Part shown: positions 1 through 7,473 of the stretch, piece after piece
Position numbering within the stretch: position 1 is the stretch's first letter
Layout: the number at the start of each line of letters is the position of its first letter
Source of the DNA: Candidatus Planktophila sp.
GTDB taxonomy: Bacteria > Actinomycetota > Actinomycetes > Nanopelagicales > Nanopelagicaceae
Assembly (NCBI GenBank): GCA_021741905.1
Contig: JAIOWZ010000011.1
Coordinates: 1-38,491, forward strand
Direction: 5' to 3'
Length of the DNA: 38,491 nucleotides
Notes under the pieces: model-generated
Seen by the model: the letters and a program-made list of their open reading frames with translations, nothing else
The model's database searches: none
What the model was told of the DNA's origin: nothing
Made by a program: the position numbers and the translations under genes

Positions 1-54
1 TAATCACCCGTATGCGCTTTAGGTTCGCCTTATCGAAAAGAGTTGAATAATAAG

Positions 55-67
55 CCTCAAGTTGAGG
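55..67. promoter_or_regulatory. 13-nt perfect palindrome upstream of ftsZ
   Basis: CCTCAA-G-TTGAGG lies 26 bases before the ftsZ GTG codon. It could be a weak hairpin or a protein-binding site. There is no T-tract after it, so it does not look like a rho-independent terminator. The surrounding bases 1-93 contain stops in all three forward frames, so no upstream gene (ftsQ would be expected) can be supported here beyond a possible few-codon tail. The ftsZ Shine-Dalgarno AGGAGG sits at 81-86. Confidence 0.3.
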
Positions 68-93
68 TTTATGGTTCATAAGGAGGAAATACC

Positions 94-1224
94 GTGGCTT
101 CACCACAAAATTATTTAGCGGTCATCAAAGTTGTCGGCATTGGTGGCGGTGGAGTTAACGCAATTAATCGCATGATCGATGTTGGATTAAAAGGCGTCGA
201 GTTCATTGCGATAAATACAGATGCACAACATTTATTGATGAGTGATGCCGATGTGAAATTAGATATTGGTCGCAAGACAACTCGCGGACTTGGCGCAGGT
301 ATGGATCCAGATAAGGGTCGTGAAGCTGCACTTGATCACGCAGATGACATTGAAGAAATACTTCGCGGCGCAGATATGGTATTTGTAACTGCAGGTGAAG
401 GTGGCGGTACTGGAACAGGTGCAGCACCAATCGTTGCAAAGATTGCGAAAGATATTGGTGCATTAACAATTGGTGTTGTTACCCGTCCATTTTCTTTTGA
501 AGCAAAGCTTCGTTCAGCACAAGCAGATGTTGGCATTGAGGCCTTGCGCGCTGAAGTGGACACATTGATTGTTATTCCAAATGATCGCTTGCTTGCAATC
601 TCAGATCGCACAATTACTTTAGCTGATGCGTTTAAGAGCGCGGATCAGGTATTGCTTTCTGGCGTTCAGGGAATCACAGAAATTATTACTCAACCTGGAT
701 TAATCAACCTTGACTTTGCAGATGTGAAAGCAGTTATGTCTGGCGCTGGCTCTGCGTTGATGGGAATTGGTTCGGCGCGTGGAGAAAATCGTGCACTGCG
801 TGCAGCTGAGTTAGCAATCTCAAGTCCACTGCTTGAAGCATCAATTGATGGTGCGATGGGTGTGCTGCTTTCAATTTCAGGTGGCTCAGATCTTGGCTTG
901 TTTGAAGTAAATGAAGCGTGTGAACTTGTTCAATCAGCGGTTCATCCCAACGCTAAATTCATCTTTGGAACAACGATCGATGATGCGCTGGCAGATGAAG
1001 TGCGCATTACCGTTGTTGCTGCGGGATTTGAGGGTGGAGAGCCAAGAAGGGTTGCTACGCCAATCATTGATGCAGCAACACTTGGTGGAGTGGCTAACCC
1101 GATTGCGTCAAATGACCCAATCTCTGTTGCTCTAGACCTTGGCAACGAGGTTCCAAAGCGCAGGGTTTCCTTTGAGCAACTGGTTGCAGAGGATGAAATC
1201 GACGTCCCTGACTTCATGAAGTAA
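94..1224 (+). CDS. ftsZ: Cell division protein FtsZ
   Basis: Tubulin-like GTPase that polymerises into the Z ring at midcell. The 376-residue product has the Actinobacteria-type N-terminus ([14 protein letters not shown]), a glycine-rich nucleotide loop near residues 15-20, the tubulin signature GGGTGTG at 103-109, and the T7 catalytic loop NLDFADV at 206-212. The linker after the globular core is short, and the C-terminal peptide EIDVPDFMK, which normally binds SepF and other partners, is intact. The GTG start at 94 is chosen because AGGAGG ends seven bases upstream and the N-terminus then matches the family. It is followed after 4 nt by pgeF, and sepF lies two genes on, as expected for the actinobacterial division cluster. 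Confidence 0.98.
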   Translation: MASPQNYLAVIKVVGIGGGGVNAINRMIDVGLKGVEFIAINTDAQHLLMSDADVKLDIGRKTTRGLGAGMDPDKGREAALDHADDIEEILRGADMVFVTAGEGGGTGTGAAPIVAKIAKDIGALTIGVVTRPFSFEAKLRSAQADVGIEALRAEVDTLIVIPNDRLLAISDRTITLADAFKSADQVLLSGVQGITEIITQPGLINLDFADVKAVMSGAGSALMGIGSARGENRALRAAELAISSPLLEASIDGAMGVLLSISGGSDLGLFEVNEACELVQSAVHPNAKFIFGTTIDDALADEVRITVVAAGFEGGEPRRVATPIIDAATLGGVANPIASNDPISVALDLGNEVPKRRVSFEQLVAEDEIDVPDFMK

Positions 1225-1228
1225 GGCT

Positions 1229-1879
1229 TTGCCTCACTTTTTTACTGATCGACGCAAAGGCGTAAGCCTTGGCGCGTATGAATCCTTGAACCTTGGCTTT
1301 CATGTGGGCGATGATCCCTCTGCAGTGACAGCTAACCGTGCATCTCTGGGCAAAACGCAGTTCATGAATCAAGTACATGGCGATGTTGTTGTCGTGATTG
1401 ATCATTTGCTGGATTATGAACCGAGGTGTGATGCCTTAATCACAACTAACAAAGACGTGTCCTTAGCGGTGATGGTTGCCGATTGCATTCCACTTTTACT
1501 GATCTCAGATAAGGCGGTTGCTGCGGTACATGTTGGTCGAGCAGGACTAGTCAACAAGGTTGCACTCAAAGCGCTACATCAAATGCGAGAGCTAGGTGCA
1601 ATCGATATTCATGCAGTGCTTGGGCCTTCAATTTGTGGCAGGTGTTATGAAGTTCCATTAGAGCTGCAGCAAGAAGTTGTAGCTGTTCATCCACGAGCCT
1701 TATCAACAACTTATAAAGGAACACCAGGACTTGATCTTTCCGCGGGATTGATTGCAGACTTAGCCGCAGAAGGTATTTCATATGATGCATCTGTAATTTG
1801 CACAATCGAAGAGCCGCTGTATTTTTCACACCGCAGGGATAATCCAACGGGACGTTTTGCTGGGGTGGTGAGCCTATGA
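1229..1879 (+). CDS. pgeF: PgeF / YlmD / YfiH-type multicopper-oxidase-fold (laccase-domain) protein
   Basis: Member of the DUF152/YfiH family, linked to peptidoglycan editing and also reported with purine nucleoside phosphorylase or polyphenol oxidase activity; the precise substrate here is not visible. The expected metal ligands are present: His50 in NQVHGD, Cys86 in ADCIPLL and His101 in AVHVGRAG, plus the family block GPSICGRCYEV near 132-142. At 216 residues it is slightly shorter than many homologues. The frame opens only at 1220, so the TTG at 1229 is the only reasonable start; there is just a weak AAGG close in front, suggesting translation coupled to ftsZ, whose stop is 4 nt upstream. 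It overlaps yggS by 4 nt. Confidence 0.9.
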   Translation: MPHFFTDRRKGVSLGAYESLNLGFHVGDDPSAVTANRASLGKTQFMNQVHGDVVVVIDHLLDYEPRCDALITTNKDVSLAVMVADCIPLLLISDKAVAAVHVGRAGLVNKVALKALHQMRELGAIDIHAVLGPSICGRCYEVPLELQQEVVAVHPRALSTTYKGTPGLDLSAGLIADLAAEGISYDASVICTIEEPLYFSHRRDNPTGRFAGVVSL

Positions 1880-2520
1880 ATCGCTTGGAAGAGTTATCGC
1901 AGAGTCTTGAAATAGTGCGTTCCAATATCGCCAAGGTTGCCCAGCATGAGGTCACACTAATTGCTGTTACAAAGACATTTCCGACCAGTGATGCTCAGAT
2001 TTTGCATGATTTAGGTGTTCGAGATTTTGGCGAAAACCGCGATGCAGAAGGTGTCGAAAAATCGGCGATCATTCCGGCAACTTGGCACTTTCAGGGCCAG
2101 ATTCAAAGTAATAAGTTGAAATCCATAACTTCATGGGCCACGGTCATTCACTCTCTTGATGACCCGCGACATTTCGAAATTATTGAAAAAGTAGCACCGC
2201 ACCCCTTGCAGATTTTTCTTCAAGTTTCACTAGATGGTGCCCATCATCGCGGGGGAGCAGGCCTTGAAGATCTCTATGCCCTTGCCGCTTTGGTTGAAAA
2301 ATCAGCATCCCACACCCTGGCAGGGCTGATGTCTGTGCCACCGTTAGGTCTGGCTCCCAATGATGCATTTGCTCAATTGTCATTGATTCATACTGCCTTT
2401 ATGGGGCAGTTTCCAGAAGCTAAATCTTTATCTGCGGGCATGAGTGGGGACTATGAAGCAGCTATTTCTCATGGTGCGACACATGTGCGCATAGGCTCAT
2501 CAATCCTCGGTTCTCGATAG
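1876..2520 (+). CDS. yggS: YggS-family PLP homeostasis protein
   Basis: Pyridoxal-phosphate-binding protein of the YggS/PROSC family, a non-catalytic PLP carrier thought to buffer vitamin B6 and amino-acid pools. The PLP lysine is Lys33 in AVTKTFP. Other family blocks are FGENR near 52-56, HFQGQIQSNK near 72-81 (usual form HxIGxLQxNK) and the C-terminal RIGSSILGSR phosphate-binding segment. Its 214 residues are slightly below the usual 220-240. The ATG overlaps the pgeF stop as ATGA, implying translational coupling. Conserved neighbour of sepF and yggT in Actinobacteria. Confidence 0.93.
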   Translation: MNRLEELSQSLEIVRSNIAKVAQHEVTLIAVTKTFPTSDAQILHDLGVRDFGENRDAEGVEKSAIIPATWHFQGQIQSNKLKSITSWATVIHSLDDPRHFEIIEKVAPHPLQIFLQVSLDGAHHRGGAGLEDLYALAALVEKSASHTLAGLMSVPPLGLAPNDAFAQLSLIHTAFMGQFPEAKSLSAGMSGDYEAAISHGATHVRIGSSILGSR

Positions 2521-2529
2521 CCGCGTTGG

Positions 2530-2541
2530 TAACCTTTAACC
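2530..2541 (+). promoter_or_regulatory. Possible -10 element giving a leaderless sepF transcript
   Basis: TAACCT at 2530-2535 fits the actinobacterial TANNNT -10 pattern and ends six bases before the sepF ATG at 2542, so transcription would begin at or next to the start codon. No Shine-Dalgarno is visible in the 21-nt gap, which supports a leaderless mRNA. The -35 region has no convincing match. Confidence 0.35.
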
Positions 2542-3012
2542 ATGTCTAATCCTTTGCGCGCCTTCACAAATTACCTTGGCTTAACTGAAGAACCTGAGTT
2601 TGATACTCCAGCAACAACTCCAGTTATCCCACCAACAGGTGATGTTCGCGTTAAAACTCGCCAACCTCATACTGTGACACCTGTTCGGACACCGACAGTT
2701 GTTGAGGTAGCCCCACAACTTGACCTTCCAGTTTTGGATCGCATCGTTACCTTGCATCCTCGCTTTTATAATGAAGCCCGCACAATTGGCGAGCACTTCC
2801 GTGAGGGAAATCCAGTAATTATTAATCTGACCGAAATGGATGAGTCAGAGCTCAAAAGAATTGTTGACTTCGCAAGTGGCCTTGCATTTGGCTTGCATGG
2901 AACTATCGAGCGCATCACAAAGAAGGTATTTCTTATCTCACCTTCAAATGTTAATGTCAGTAACGAAGACAAGTCCGCTGCTATACAAGCAAGCGTTTTT
3001 AATCAGAGCTAA
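2542..3012 (+). CDS. sepF: Cell division protein SepF
   Basis: FtsZ-associated division protein that tethers the Z ring to the membrane in bacteria lacking FtsA. The 156-residue product has an N-terminal amphipathic membrane-binding segment (about residues 1-13, beginning [14 protein letters not shown]), a low-complexity Pro/Thr linker (about 20-60), and the SepF domain from about 62 to 148, including the family blocks [19 protein letters not shown] and [16 protein letters not shown]. Located three genes after ftsZ, the typical actinobacterial position. Start ATG 2542 lacks a Shine-Dalgarno; a -10-like TAACCT immediately upstream suggests a leaderless start. Confidence 0.95.
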   Translation: MSNPLRAFTNYLGLTEEPEFDTPATTPVIPPTGDVRVKTRQPHTVTPVRTPTVVEVAPQLDLPVLDRIVTLHPRFYNEARTIGEHFREGNPVIINLTEMDESELKRIVDFASGLAFGLHGTIERITKKVFLISPSNVNVSNEDKSAAIQASVFNQS

Positions 3013-3015
3013 CCT

Positions 3016-3300
3016 ATGTTGAGCGTTGGCTCAATACTTGCAACAATTCTGCAGGTATTTTTGTATGCCTTACTAGGTCGGTTGATCTTTGATTATGTTC
3101 AAATGTTTTCCCGCACCTGGCGGCCACGTGGCATACTCATATATTTCGTTGAGGCTATCTACACAGTTACAGATAAGCCAATGAAATTCGTAGGACGATT
3201 TGTCCCACCACTTCGACTTGGCGCAGTCAGTCTTGATATGAGTTTCATTGTGCTCTTTTTCGGAACTCAGATCTTGATGGGTTTTGTTAGAAATATTTAG
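3016..3300 (+). CDS. yggT: YggT-family small membrane protein
   Basis: Integral membrane protein of 94 residues with two hydrophobic segments (about residues 3-25 and 70-92) separated by a loop containing RTWRPRG and the family motif YTVTDKPMKFVGRFVPPLR. The molecular function is not settled; the family is linked to division and osmotic tolerance, and the gene sits in the ftsZ-sepF cluster here. It starts 3 nt after sepF. Its TAG stop (3298-3300) overlaps the TAA stop of the convergent ileS gene. In most Actinobacteria divIVA would follow; here it does not. Confidence 0.88.
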   Translation: MLSVGSILATILQVFLYALLGRLIFDYVQMFSRTWRPRGILIYFVEAIYTVTDKPMKFVGRFVPPLRLGAVSLDMSFIVLFFGTQILMGFVRNI

Positions 3301-6300
3301 TTTTTAACTAGTACGACCTCAACACCAACTTCTGCATCTGTCACCGCTATTGAGCCATCACGGACCATCGATAGTGCTAAGACCTCATCTGCAATGTGCT
3401 GCTTGTCAGATTCAATCGCCTCAGCGATTTCATCAGTTGCATTCCAGGTGATATTGACTCGATCGGAGATATCTAGACCATCGCTCTTGCGTCGTTCTTG
3501 AATAAATCTGATCACCTCACGCACATTACCTGCTGCAAGTAATGCAGGGGTCAGTTCTAAGTCCAGCGCAACACTTTCTCCATCATGCGAAGAAACGCTC
3601 CATCCAGTTTTTGGAACCTCAGTTATCACAAGGTCTCCTAATGCTATTTCCCAGGTACCAATGGAAGTGAGGCCTGTTGAGCGCAAAGTCTTGACTAACG
3701 CAGTTGCATCAGTTGCAGCAATGGCTTTAGAGATCTCTTGAACAGCCCCACCAAATTTGGCCCCCAGTGATTTGAAGTTGGCTTTAATGCTGATATCAAC
3801 CAAATCACCATCTGCAGATGCGATGTCCTCCAGGCTTTGCACATTGAGTTCATCAGCGATCTGCTCACGCATCTGTTCTGGCAGTGCAGACCAACCACTT
3901 GCTGCAATCAGGGCGCGGCCTAATGGCTGGCGAATTTTGATTCCAGATTCGGCCCGTGTTGAACGACCAAGTTCAACGATTCGACGGGTTAAAGCAACCT
4001 GAGAGCCTAACTCTGAATTAATTGCAGTGCTTTGAGCAATTGGCCAATCTGCAAGGTGGACAGAGGCAACAGATGTTGAATCAGTTGGACGCACAAGCTC
4101 TTGCCAGACCTGCTCTGTAATAAATGGAACTAGGGGAGCCAGTAACTTTGTAAGGGTTACTAAGCATTCATGCAAAGTTCCAAGGGCTGCCGTGTCGCCA
4201 TCCCAGAAGCGACGACGAGATCGACGCACATACCAGTTTGATAAGTCATCGATGAAACGGGCAAGTGCTCGGCCTGCAATCTGTGAATCAAAATCTTCTA
4301 GGGCAGCATCAACCTCTTGAATCAAGATGTTGAGCTCAGAAATGATCCAGCGATCCATGAGTGGGCGTTCTGCAAGTGTTGGAGTTTGTGAAACTTCAAA
4401 GTTAGAGGCATTTGCATAGAGGGCGTGGAAAGAAACGGTGTTCCAGTAAGTCAGCAAAGTTTTTCGAACAACTTCATTGAGACTCTCATGTCCAACTCGT
4501 CGAGCCGCCCATGGCGATCCGGCGGCCAACATGTACCAACGAACAGCATCTGCACCATGTTGATCCATCAGCGCCATTGGCTCTAGAACATTGCCGAGGT
4601 GCTTACTCATCTTGCGTCCATCCTTATCTAGGATGTGGCCAAGGCAAAGAACAGTTTTATAAGAGGATTGATCAAAGACCAAGGTTCCAATAGTCATTAA
4701 TGTGTAGAACCAACCACGCGTTTGATCAATTGCTTCGCAAATAAAGTCTGCAGGATAAGAAGCTTTGAACTTTTCTACCGAGCCCTCTTTGTGCGGGTAT
4801 CCCCATTGCGCAAATGGCATCGCACCAGAGTCATACCAACAGTCAATAACTTCTGGAACTCGTGTCATGGTTTCTGAGCACTCTGCGCAGGCAAAGGAAA
4901 TGTCATCGACAAAGGGGCGGTGTGGATCAAGGTTTGAGAGCTCCTGTCCAGCTAAATCACCCAGTTCCTTAAGTGAGTCAACACAAATCTCATGCTTGTT
5001 ATCACAGCGCCAAATAGGTAGTGGTGTACCCCAAAAACGATTACGAGAGAGCGCCCAGTCGATGTTGTTATTGAGCCAATCACCATAACGACCCTCTTTG
5101 ATTGTTTCTGGATGCCAATCAGTTTTTGCATTTTCACGCAGCAGTGCATCTTTAATTGAAGTTGTACGGATATACCAGGAAGGTTGTGCGTAATACATCA
5201 AGGCTGTGTGACAGCGCCAGCAGTGTGGATATGTGTGCTCATACTGTTGATGCTTATAGAGCGCGCCATTTGCTTTTAACTCTTTTACTAAAGGCTTATC
5301 GGCATCTTTAAAGAACATTCCAGCAACAACTGGAACGTCAGGTAAAAAGTGTCCATCAGGTGCAATTGGATTTACAACGGGTAAGCCATAGCTACGACAC
5401 ACCGCTAAGTCATCTGCACCAAAGGCAGGTGCTTGATGGACCAACCCAGTGCCATCTTCAGTTGTCACATATGTGGCAAGAACAACAAAGTGGGCATCTG
5501 GGATTTCGATGTAATCAAATGGACGCTTGTAGGTAACGCGCTCAAGCTCTTTACCCAGCATGCTCTTTAGAATCTTCTTTTCACCCTTAACCGCATCCAT
5601 CAGATTTTGAGCGACAACTAATACCTCAGTTGACTCTTCTTCAGTAACTTCGATAGCAACATATTCAACATCTGGATGAACGGCTATGGCAGTGTTCGAA
5701 ACTAAAGTCCATGGGGTAGTGGTCCAAACCAACAAGGAAGCGTTCAGCGCTACAAGTTCACCGGATGTGATGGGAAAACGAACAAATACTGATGGATCGG
5801 TAACAGTTTCATATCCTTGAGCTAATTCGTGATCTGATAATCCAGTTCCACAACGTGGGCAGTACGGTGCAACGCGATGGTCTTGAACAAGAAGACCTTT
5901 CTTCCAGATTTCTTTGAGTGACCACCACACTGATTCAACATATTCAGGTGACATCGTCCAGTAGGCCTCATCAAAATCTACCCAGAAGCCCATGCGATCT
6001 GTCATATCTGTAAAGGCGGTCACGTGGCGCTGAACAGATTCGCGGCACTTGTCATTAAACGGCGCGATTCCAAATTTTTCAATATCGCCCTTGCCAGAAA
6101 ATCCCAACTCTTTTTCTACTGCGATCTCAACTGGCAAACCGTGACAATCCCATCCAGCTTTACGAGTTACCTGCTTTCCCTTCATTGTGTGAAAGCGTGG
6201 GAACAAATCTTTAAACACACGGGCTTCGATGTGGTGAGTCCCTGGCATTCCATTTGCAGTAGGTGGGCCTTCATAAAATGTCCATGTCGGTGCACCTTCA

Positions 6301-6407
6301 CGGGCGGCAACAGTTTTTTCAAAGATTGAGTTTTCGCGCCAGAACTTTAAAATCGAATGTTCGACGGCAGGCAGATCAACTGCTGCTGGGATGGCGCGAA
6401 ACGACAT
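3297..6407 (-). CDS. ileS: Isoleucyl-tRNA synthetase, IleS2-like with GXHH signature
   Basis: Charges tRNA-Ile in the cytosol. The 1036-residue protein carries the class I signature in the rearranged form PGTHH (Gly56-Thr-His-His59) instead of HxGH, the large CP1 editing domain, a zinc-type CPRCGTGLSDHEL segment, an HCWRC segment, the KMSKH loop (codons at 4599-4613), and an anticodon-binding C-terminal domain. Length, tail and motifs match the eukaryote-like IleS2 type found in Streptomyces. The start is placed at 6407 (MSFRAIPAAVD) because GGAGG lies just upstream; an in-frame ATG at 6473 lies inside the T-box leader and is not used. Expression is predicted to be controlled by the T-box at 6408-6571. 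The gene converges on yggT with a 4-nt overlap. Confidence 0.96.
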   Translation of the reverse strand: MSFRAIPAAVDLPAVEHSILKFWRENSIFEKTVAAREGAPTWTFYEGPPTANGMPGTHHIEARVFKDLFPRFHTMKGKQVTRKAGWDCHGLPVEIAVEKELGFSGKGDIEKFGIAPFNDKCRESVQRHVTAFTDMTDRMGFWVDFDEAYWTMSPEYVESVWWSLKEIWKKGLLVQDHRVAPYCPRCGTGLSDHELAQGYETVTDPSVFVRFPITSGELVALNASLLVWTTTPWTLVSNTAIAVHPDVEYVAIEVTEEESTEVLVVAQNLMDAVKGEKKILKSMLGKELERVTYKRPFDYIEIPDAHFVVLATYVTTEDGTGLVHQAPAFGADDLAVCRSYGLPVVNPIAPDGHFLPDVPVVAGMFFKDADKPLVKELKANGALYKHQQYEHTYPHCWRCHTALMYYAQPSWYIRTTSIKDALLRENAKTDWHPETIKEGRYGDWLNNNIDWALSRNRFWGTPLPIWRCDNKHEICVDSLKELGDLAGQELSNLDPHRPFVDDISFACAECSETMTRVPEVIDCWYDSGAMPFAQWGYPHKEGSVEKFKASYPADFICEAIDQTRGWFYTLMTIGTLVFDQSSYKTVLCLGHILDKDGRKMSKHLGNVLEPMALMDQHGADAVRWYMLAAGSPWAARRVGHESLNEVVRKTLLTYWNTVSFHALYANASNFEVSQTPTLAERPLMDRWIISELNILIQEVDAALEDFDSQIAGRALARFIDDLSNWYVRRSRRRFWDGDTAALGTLHECLVTLTKLLAPLVPFITEQVWQELVRPTDSTSVASVHLADWPIAQSTAINSELGSQVALTRRIVELGRSTRAESGIKIRQPLGRALIAASGWSALPEQMREQIADELNVQSLEDIASADGDLVDISIKANFKSLGAKFGGAVQEISKAIAATDATALVKTLRSTGLTSIGTWEIALGDLVITEVPKTGWSVSSHDGESVALDLELTPALLAAGNVREVIRFIQERRKSDGLDISDRVNITWNATDEIAEAIESDKQHIADEVLALSMVRDGSIAVTDAEVGVEVVLVKN

Positions 6408-6571
6408 AAAAAATCCTCCAGAAAACAATCTCTGGAGGGACGATCGCTGCATCTGCAGCTTTCGCGGTACCACCCGCCTTGCACACCGTGGTGTGCCACT
6501 TCATATCTTGCGTGCTGGTTCTAGATGAGCCTTGGCTCATTTCTTCCTGCTGGCTCGTGAGGTGATAGCCC
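6408..6571 (-). promoter_or_regulatory. ileS T-box leader, translational, ultrashort stem I
   Basis: Read on the minus strand. Stem I is short (GGCT at 6570-6567 with AGCC at 6555-6552) and its terminal loop begins with ATC (6566-6564), an isoleucine specifier codon. The T-box core GGGTGGTACCGCG is at 6475-6463, with the TGGT that pairs with the uncharged tRNA acceptor end. Downstream, CCTCCAGA (6438-6431) is perfectly complementary to TCTGGAGG (6422-6415), which contains the ileS Shine-Dalgarno. So when charged tRNA-Ile is abundant the ribosome site should be sequestered, and uncharged tRNA should release it. This matches the translational T-boxes described for actinobacterial ileS. No terminator with a T-tract is present. 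Confidence 0.9.
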
Positions 6572-6598
6572 CGTCTGTGCCATTAACGCGAGGTCTTA

Positions 6599-6604
6599 AG
6601 TGTA
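6599..6604 (-). promoter_or_regulatory. Possible -10 element for the ileS leader
   Basis: On the minus strand TACACT fits the TANNNT actinobacterial -10 pattern and would start transcription roughly 25 bases before T-box stem I. No clear -35 is visible upstream, so this is a weak call. The remaining intergenic bases 6605-6676 serve the divergent DksA-like gene. Confidence 0.25.
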
Positions 6605-6630
6605 GGACATAGAGATATGAAAAATTGACC

Positions 6631-6674
6631 GTGGCGCAATTGGTATCAGCGCTCTCTTGGGCCTAAGGTTCGCC
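6631..6674 (+). other. tRNA-like element in the 5' UTR of the DksA-like gene
   Basis: The stretch starts with GTGGCGCAATTGGTA and continues to GCGCTCTCTTGGG, closely resembling the D-arm half of a class II (Leu/Ser) tRNA: GCGC, an AATTGGTA loop, then GCGC. It ends with AAGGTTCGCCAC, whose GCCAC can pair with the initial GTGGC. There is no complete acceptor, anticodon or T arm, so it is not a functional tRNA. It overlaps the Shine-Dalgarno (TAAGG, 6664-6668) of the gene starting at 6677, so it may be a tRNA remnant or a cis-acting structure. Confidence 0.35.
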
Positions 6675-6676
6675 AC

Positions 6677-7471
6677 ATGCCAAAGAAGCCTGTTAAAAAA
6701 GCGGTAGCAAAGAGAGCCGCTGTTAAGAAGGCTCCTGCAAAAAAGGCGGTCAAAAAGGTAGTCAAGAAAGCGGCTAAGAAGGCTCCTGTAAAAAAGGTAG
6801 CCAAGAAGGCGGCTAAGAAAGCACCTATAAAGAAAGCCGCTCCTGTTAAAAAAACTGCGGTAAAAAGTATTCCTGTTAAAAAAGCTGCAGGAAAGCCATT
6901 TCCATCAAAGACCACTCTTACAGTTGATGAAAAGTCTCAAACAGTCTCAGTCTCTACTGTCACCGCACCTGTTGTTGCACCAGTAGTAGAAGAGCGCCGA
7001 TTGGTAATGCCGCCTCCACCACGACCTGTAAAGAGTGGCAAGAAGGTTGCACCACTTAAGCCAATCAAGGTGGCACCAACACCAGTAGTTGTTAGTGAAT
7101 CTGAGGCTCCATGGAGCAACGCTGAAATCAAGGCGGTTCGCACAGAGATTTCGAAGGAGCTAGAACGTCTTCGTAAAGAGTTGGTAATTGTTGAACTTGA
7201 AATGGATGAATTGATTCAGGAGTCTGGCGAAGGTGCTGGCGATGATCAAGCAGATGCTGGAACAAAAACATTTGAACGCGAACATGAAATGTCACTAGTA
7301 ATTAATGCTCGTGACATGGTTTTGCAAACTGAACGCGCGCTAGAGCGAATTGACAATAAAAGCTACGGAAATTGTGAAGAGTGCGGAGCCCCGATTGGCA
7401 AAGCACGCCTACAAGTGTTTCCTCGCGCAACTCTCTGCATGCTGTGCAAGCAGAAGGAAGAACGGCGCTAA
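6677..7471 (+). CDS. DksA/TraR-family C4 zinc-finger protein with histone-H1-like tail
   Basis: Two-part 264-residue protein. Residues 1-80 are a Lys/Ala/Pro tail made of KKA, PVKK and APAKK repeats, as in histone H1-like or HupS-type tails, expected to bind nucleic acid. A proline-rich linker runs to about 145. Then comes a coiled coil (about 147-220) whose tip holds DQADAG (190-195), reminiscent of the DxxDxA tip of DksA, and a C4 zinc finger with Cys233, Cys236, Cys254 and Cys257. Inferred role: RNA-polymerase secondary-channel regulator or nucleoid-associated protein; which one dominates cannot be told. Start ATG 6677 is preceded by TAAGG at 8 nt. It is followed by lspA, the usual actinobacterial order (ileS, dksA-like, lspA, rluD). 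Confidence 0.88.
   Translation: MPKKPVKKAVAKRAAVKKAPAKKAVKKVVKKAAKKAPVKKVAKKAAKKAPIKKAAPVKKTAVKSIPVKKAAGKPFPSKTTLTVDEKSQTVSVSTVTAPVVAPVVEERRLVMPPPPRPVKSGKKVAPLKPIKVAPTPVVVSESEAPWSNAEIKAVRTEISKELERLRKELVIVELEMDELIQESGEGAGDDQADAGTKTFEREHEMSLVINARDMVLQTERALERIDNKSYGNCEECGAPIGKARLQVFPRATLCMLCKQKEERR
6683..6895 (+). repeat. Degenerate DNA repeats encoding the Lys/Ala/Pro tail
   Basis: Imperfect short repeats built on AAGAAGGCTCCTG and CCTGTTAAAAAA units recur through this stretch, in frame with the reading frame of the DksA-like gene. The latter unit appears near 6687, 6842 and 6872. The purine bias is strong, with many AAA/AAG codons. Copy number is likely to vary between strains by slippage. 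Confidence 0.6.
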
Positions 7472-7473
7472 CG

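Noticed and set aside
1-22. Possible last codons of an upstream gene (ftsQ expected), reading NHPYAL then TAG
   Set aside because: Only six residues, no recognisable FtsQ tail, and all forward frames hold stops in 1-93; not enough to call a gene.
6408-6473. N-terminal extension of IleS from the ATG at 6473
   Set aside because: These codons lie inside the T-box and its sequestering hairpin, and the strong ribosome site precedes the ATG at 6407.
7381-7473. Longer LspA starting at the ATG at 7381
   Set aside because: The extension would overlap the zinc-finger end of the DksA-like gene and has no similarity to LspA N-termini; GTG 7474 fits the family.
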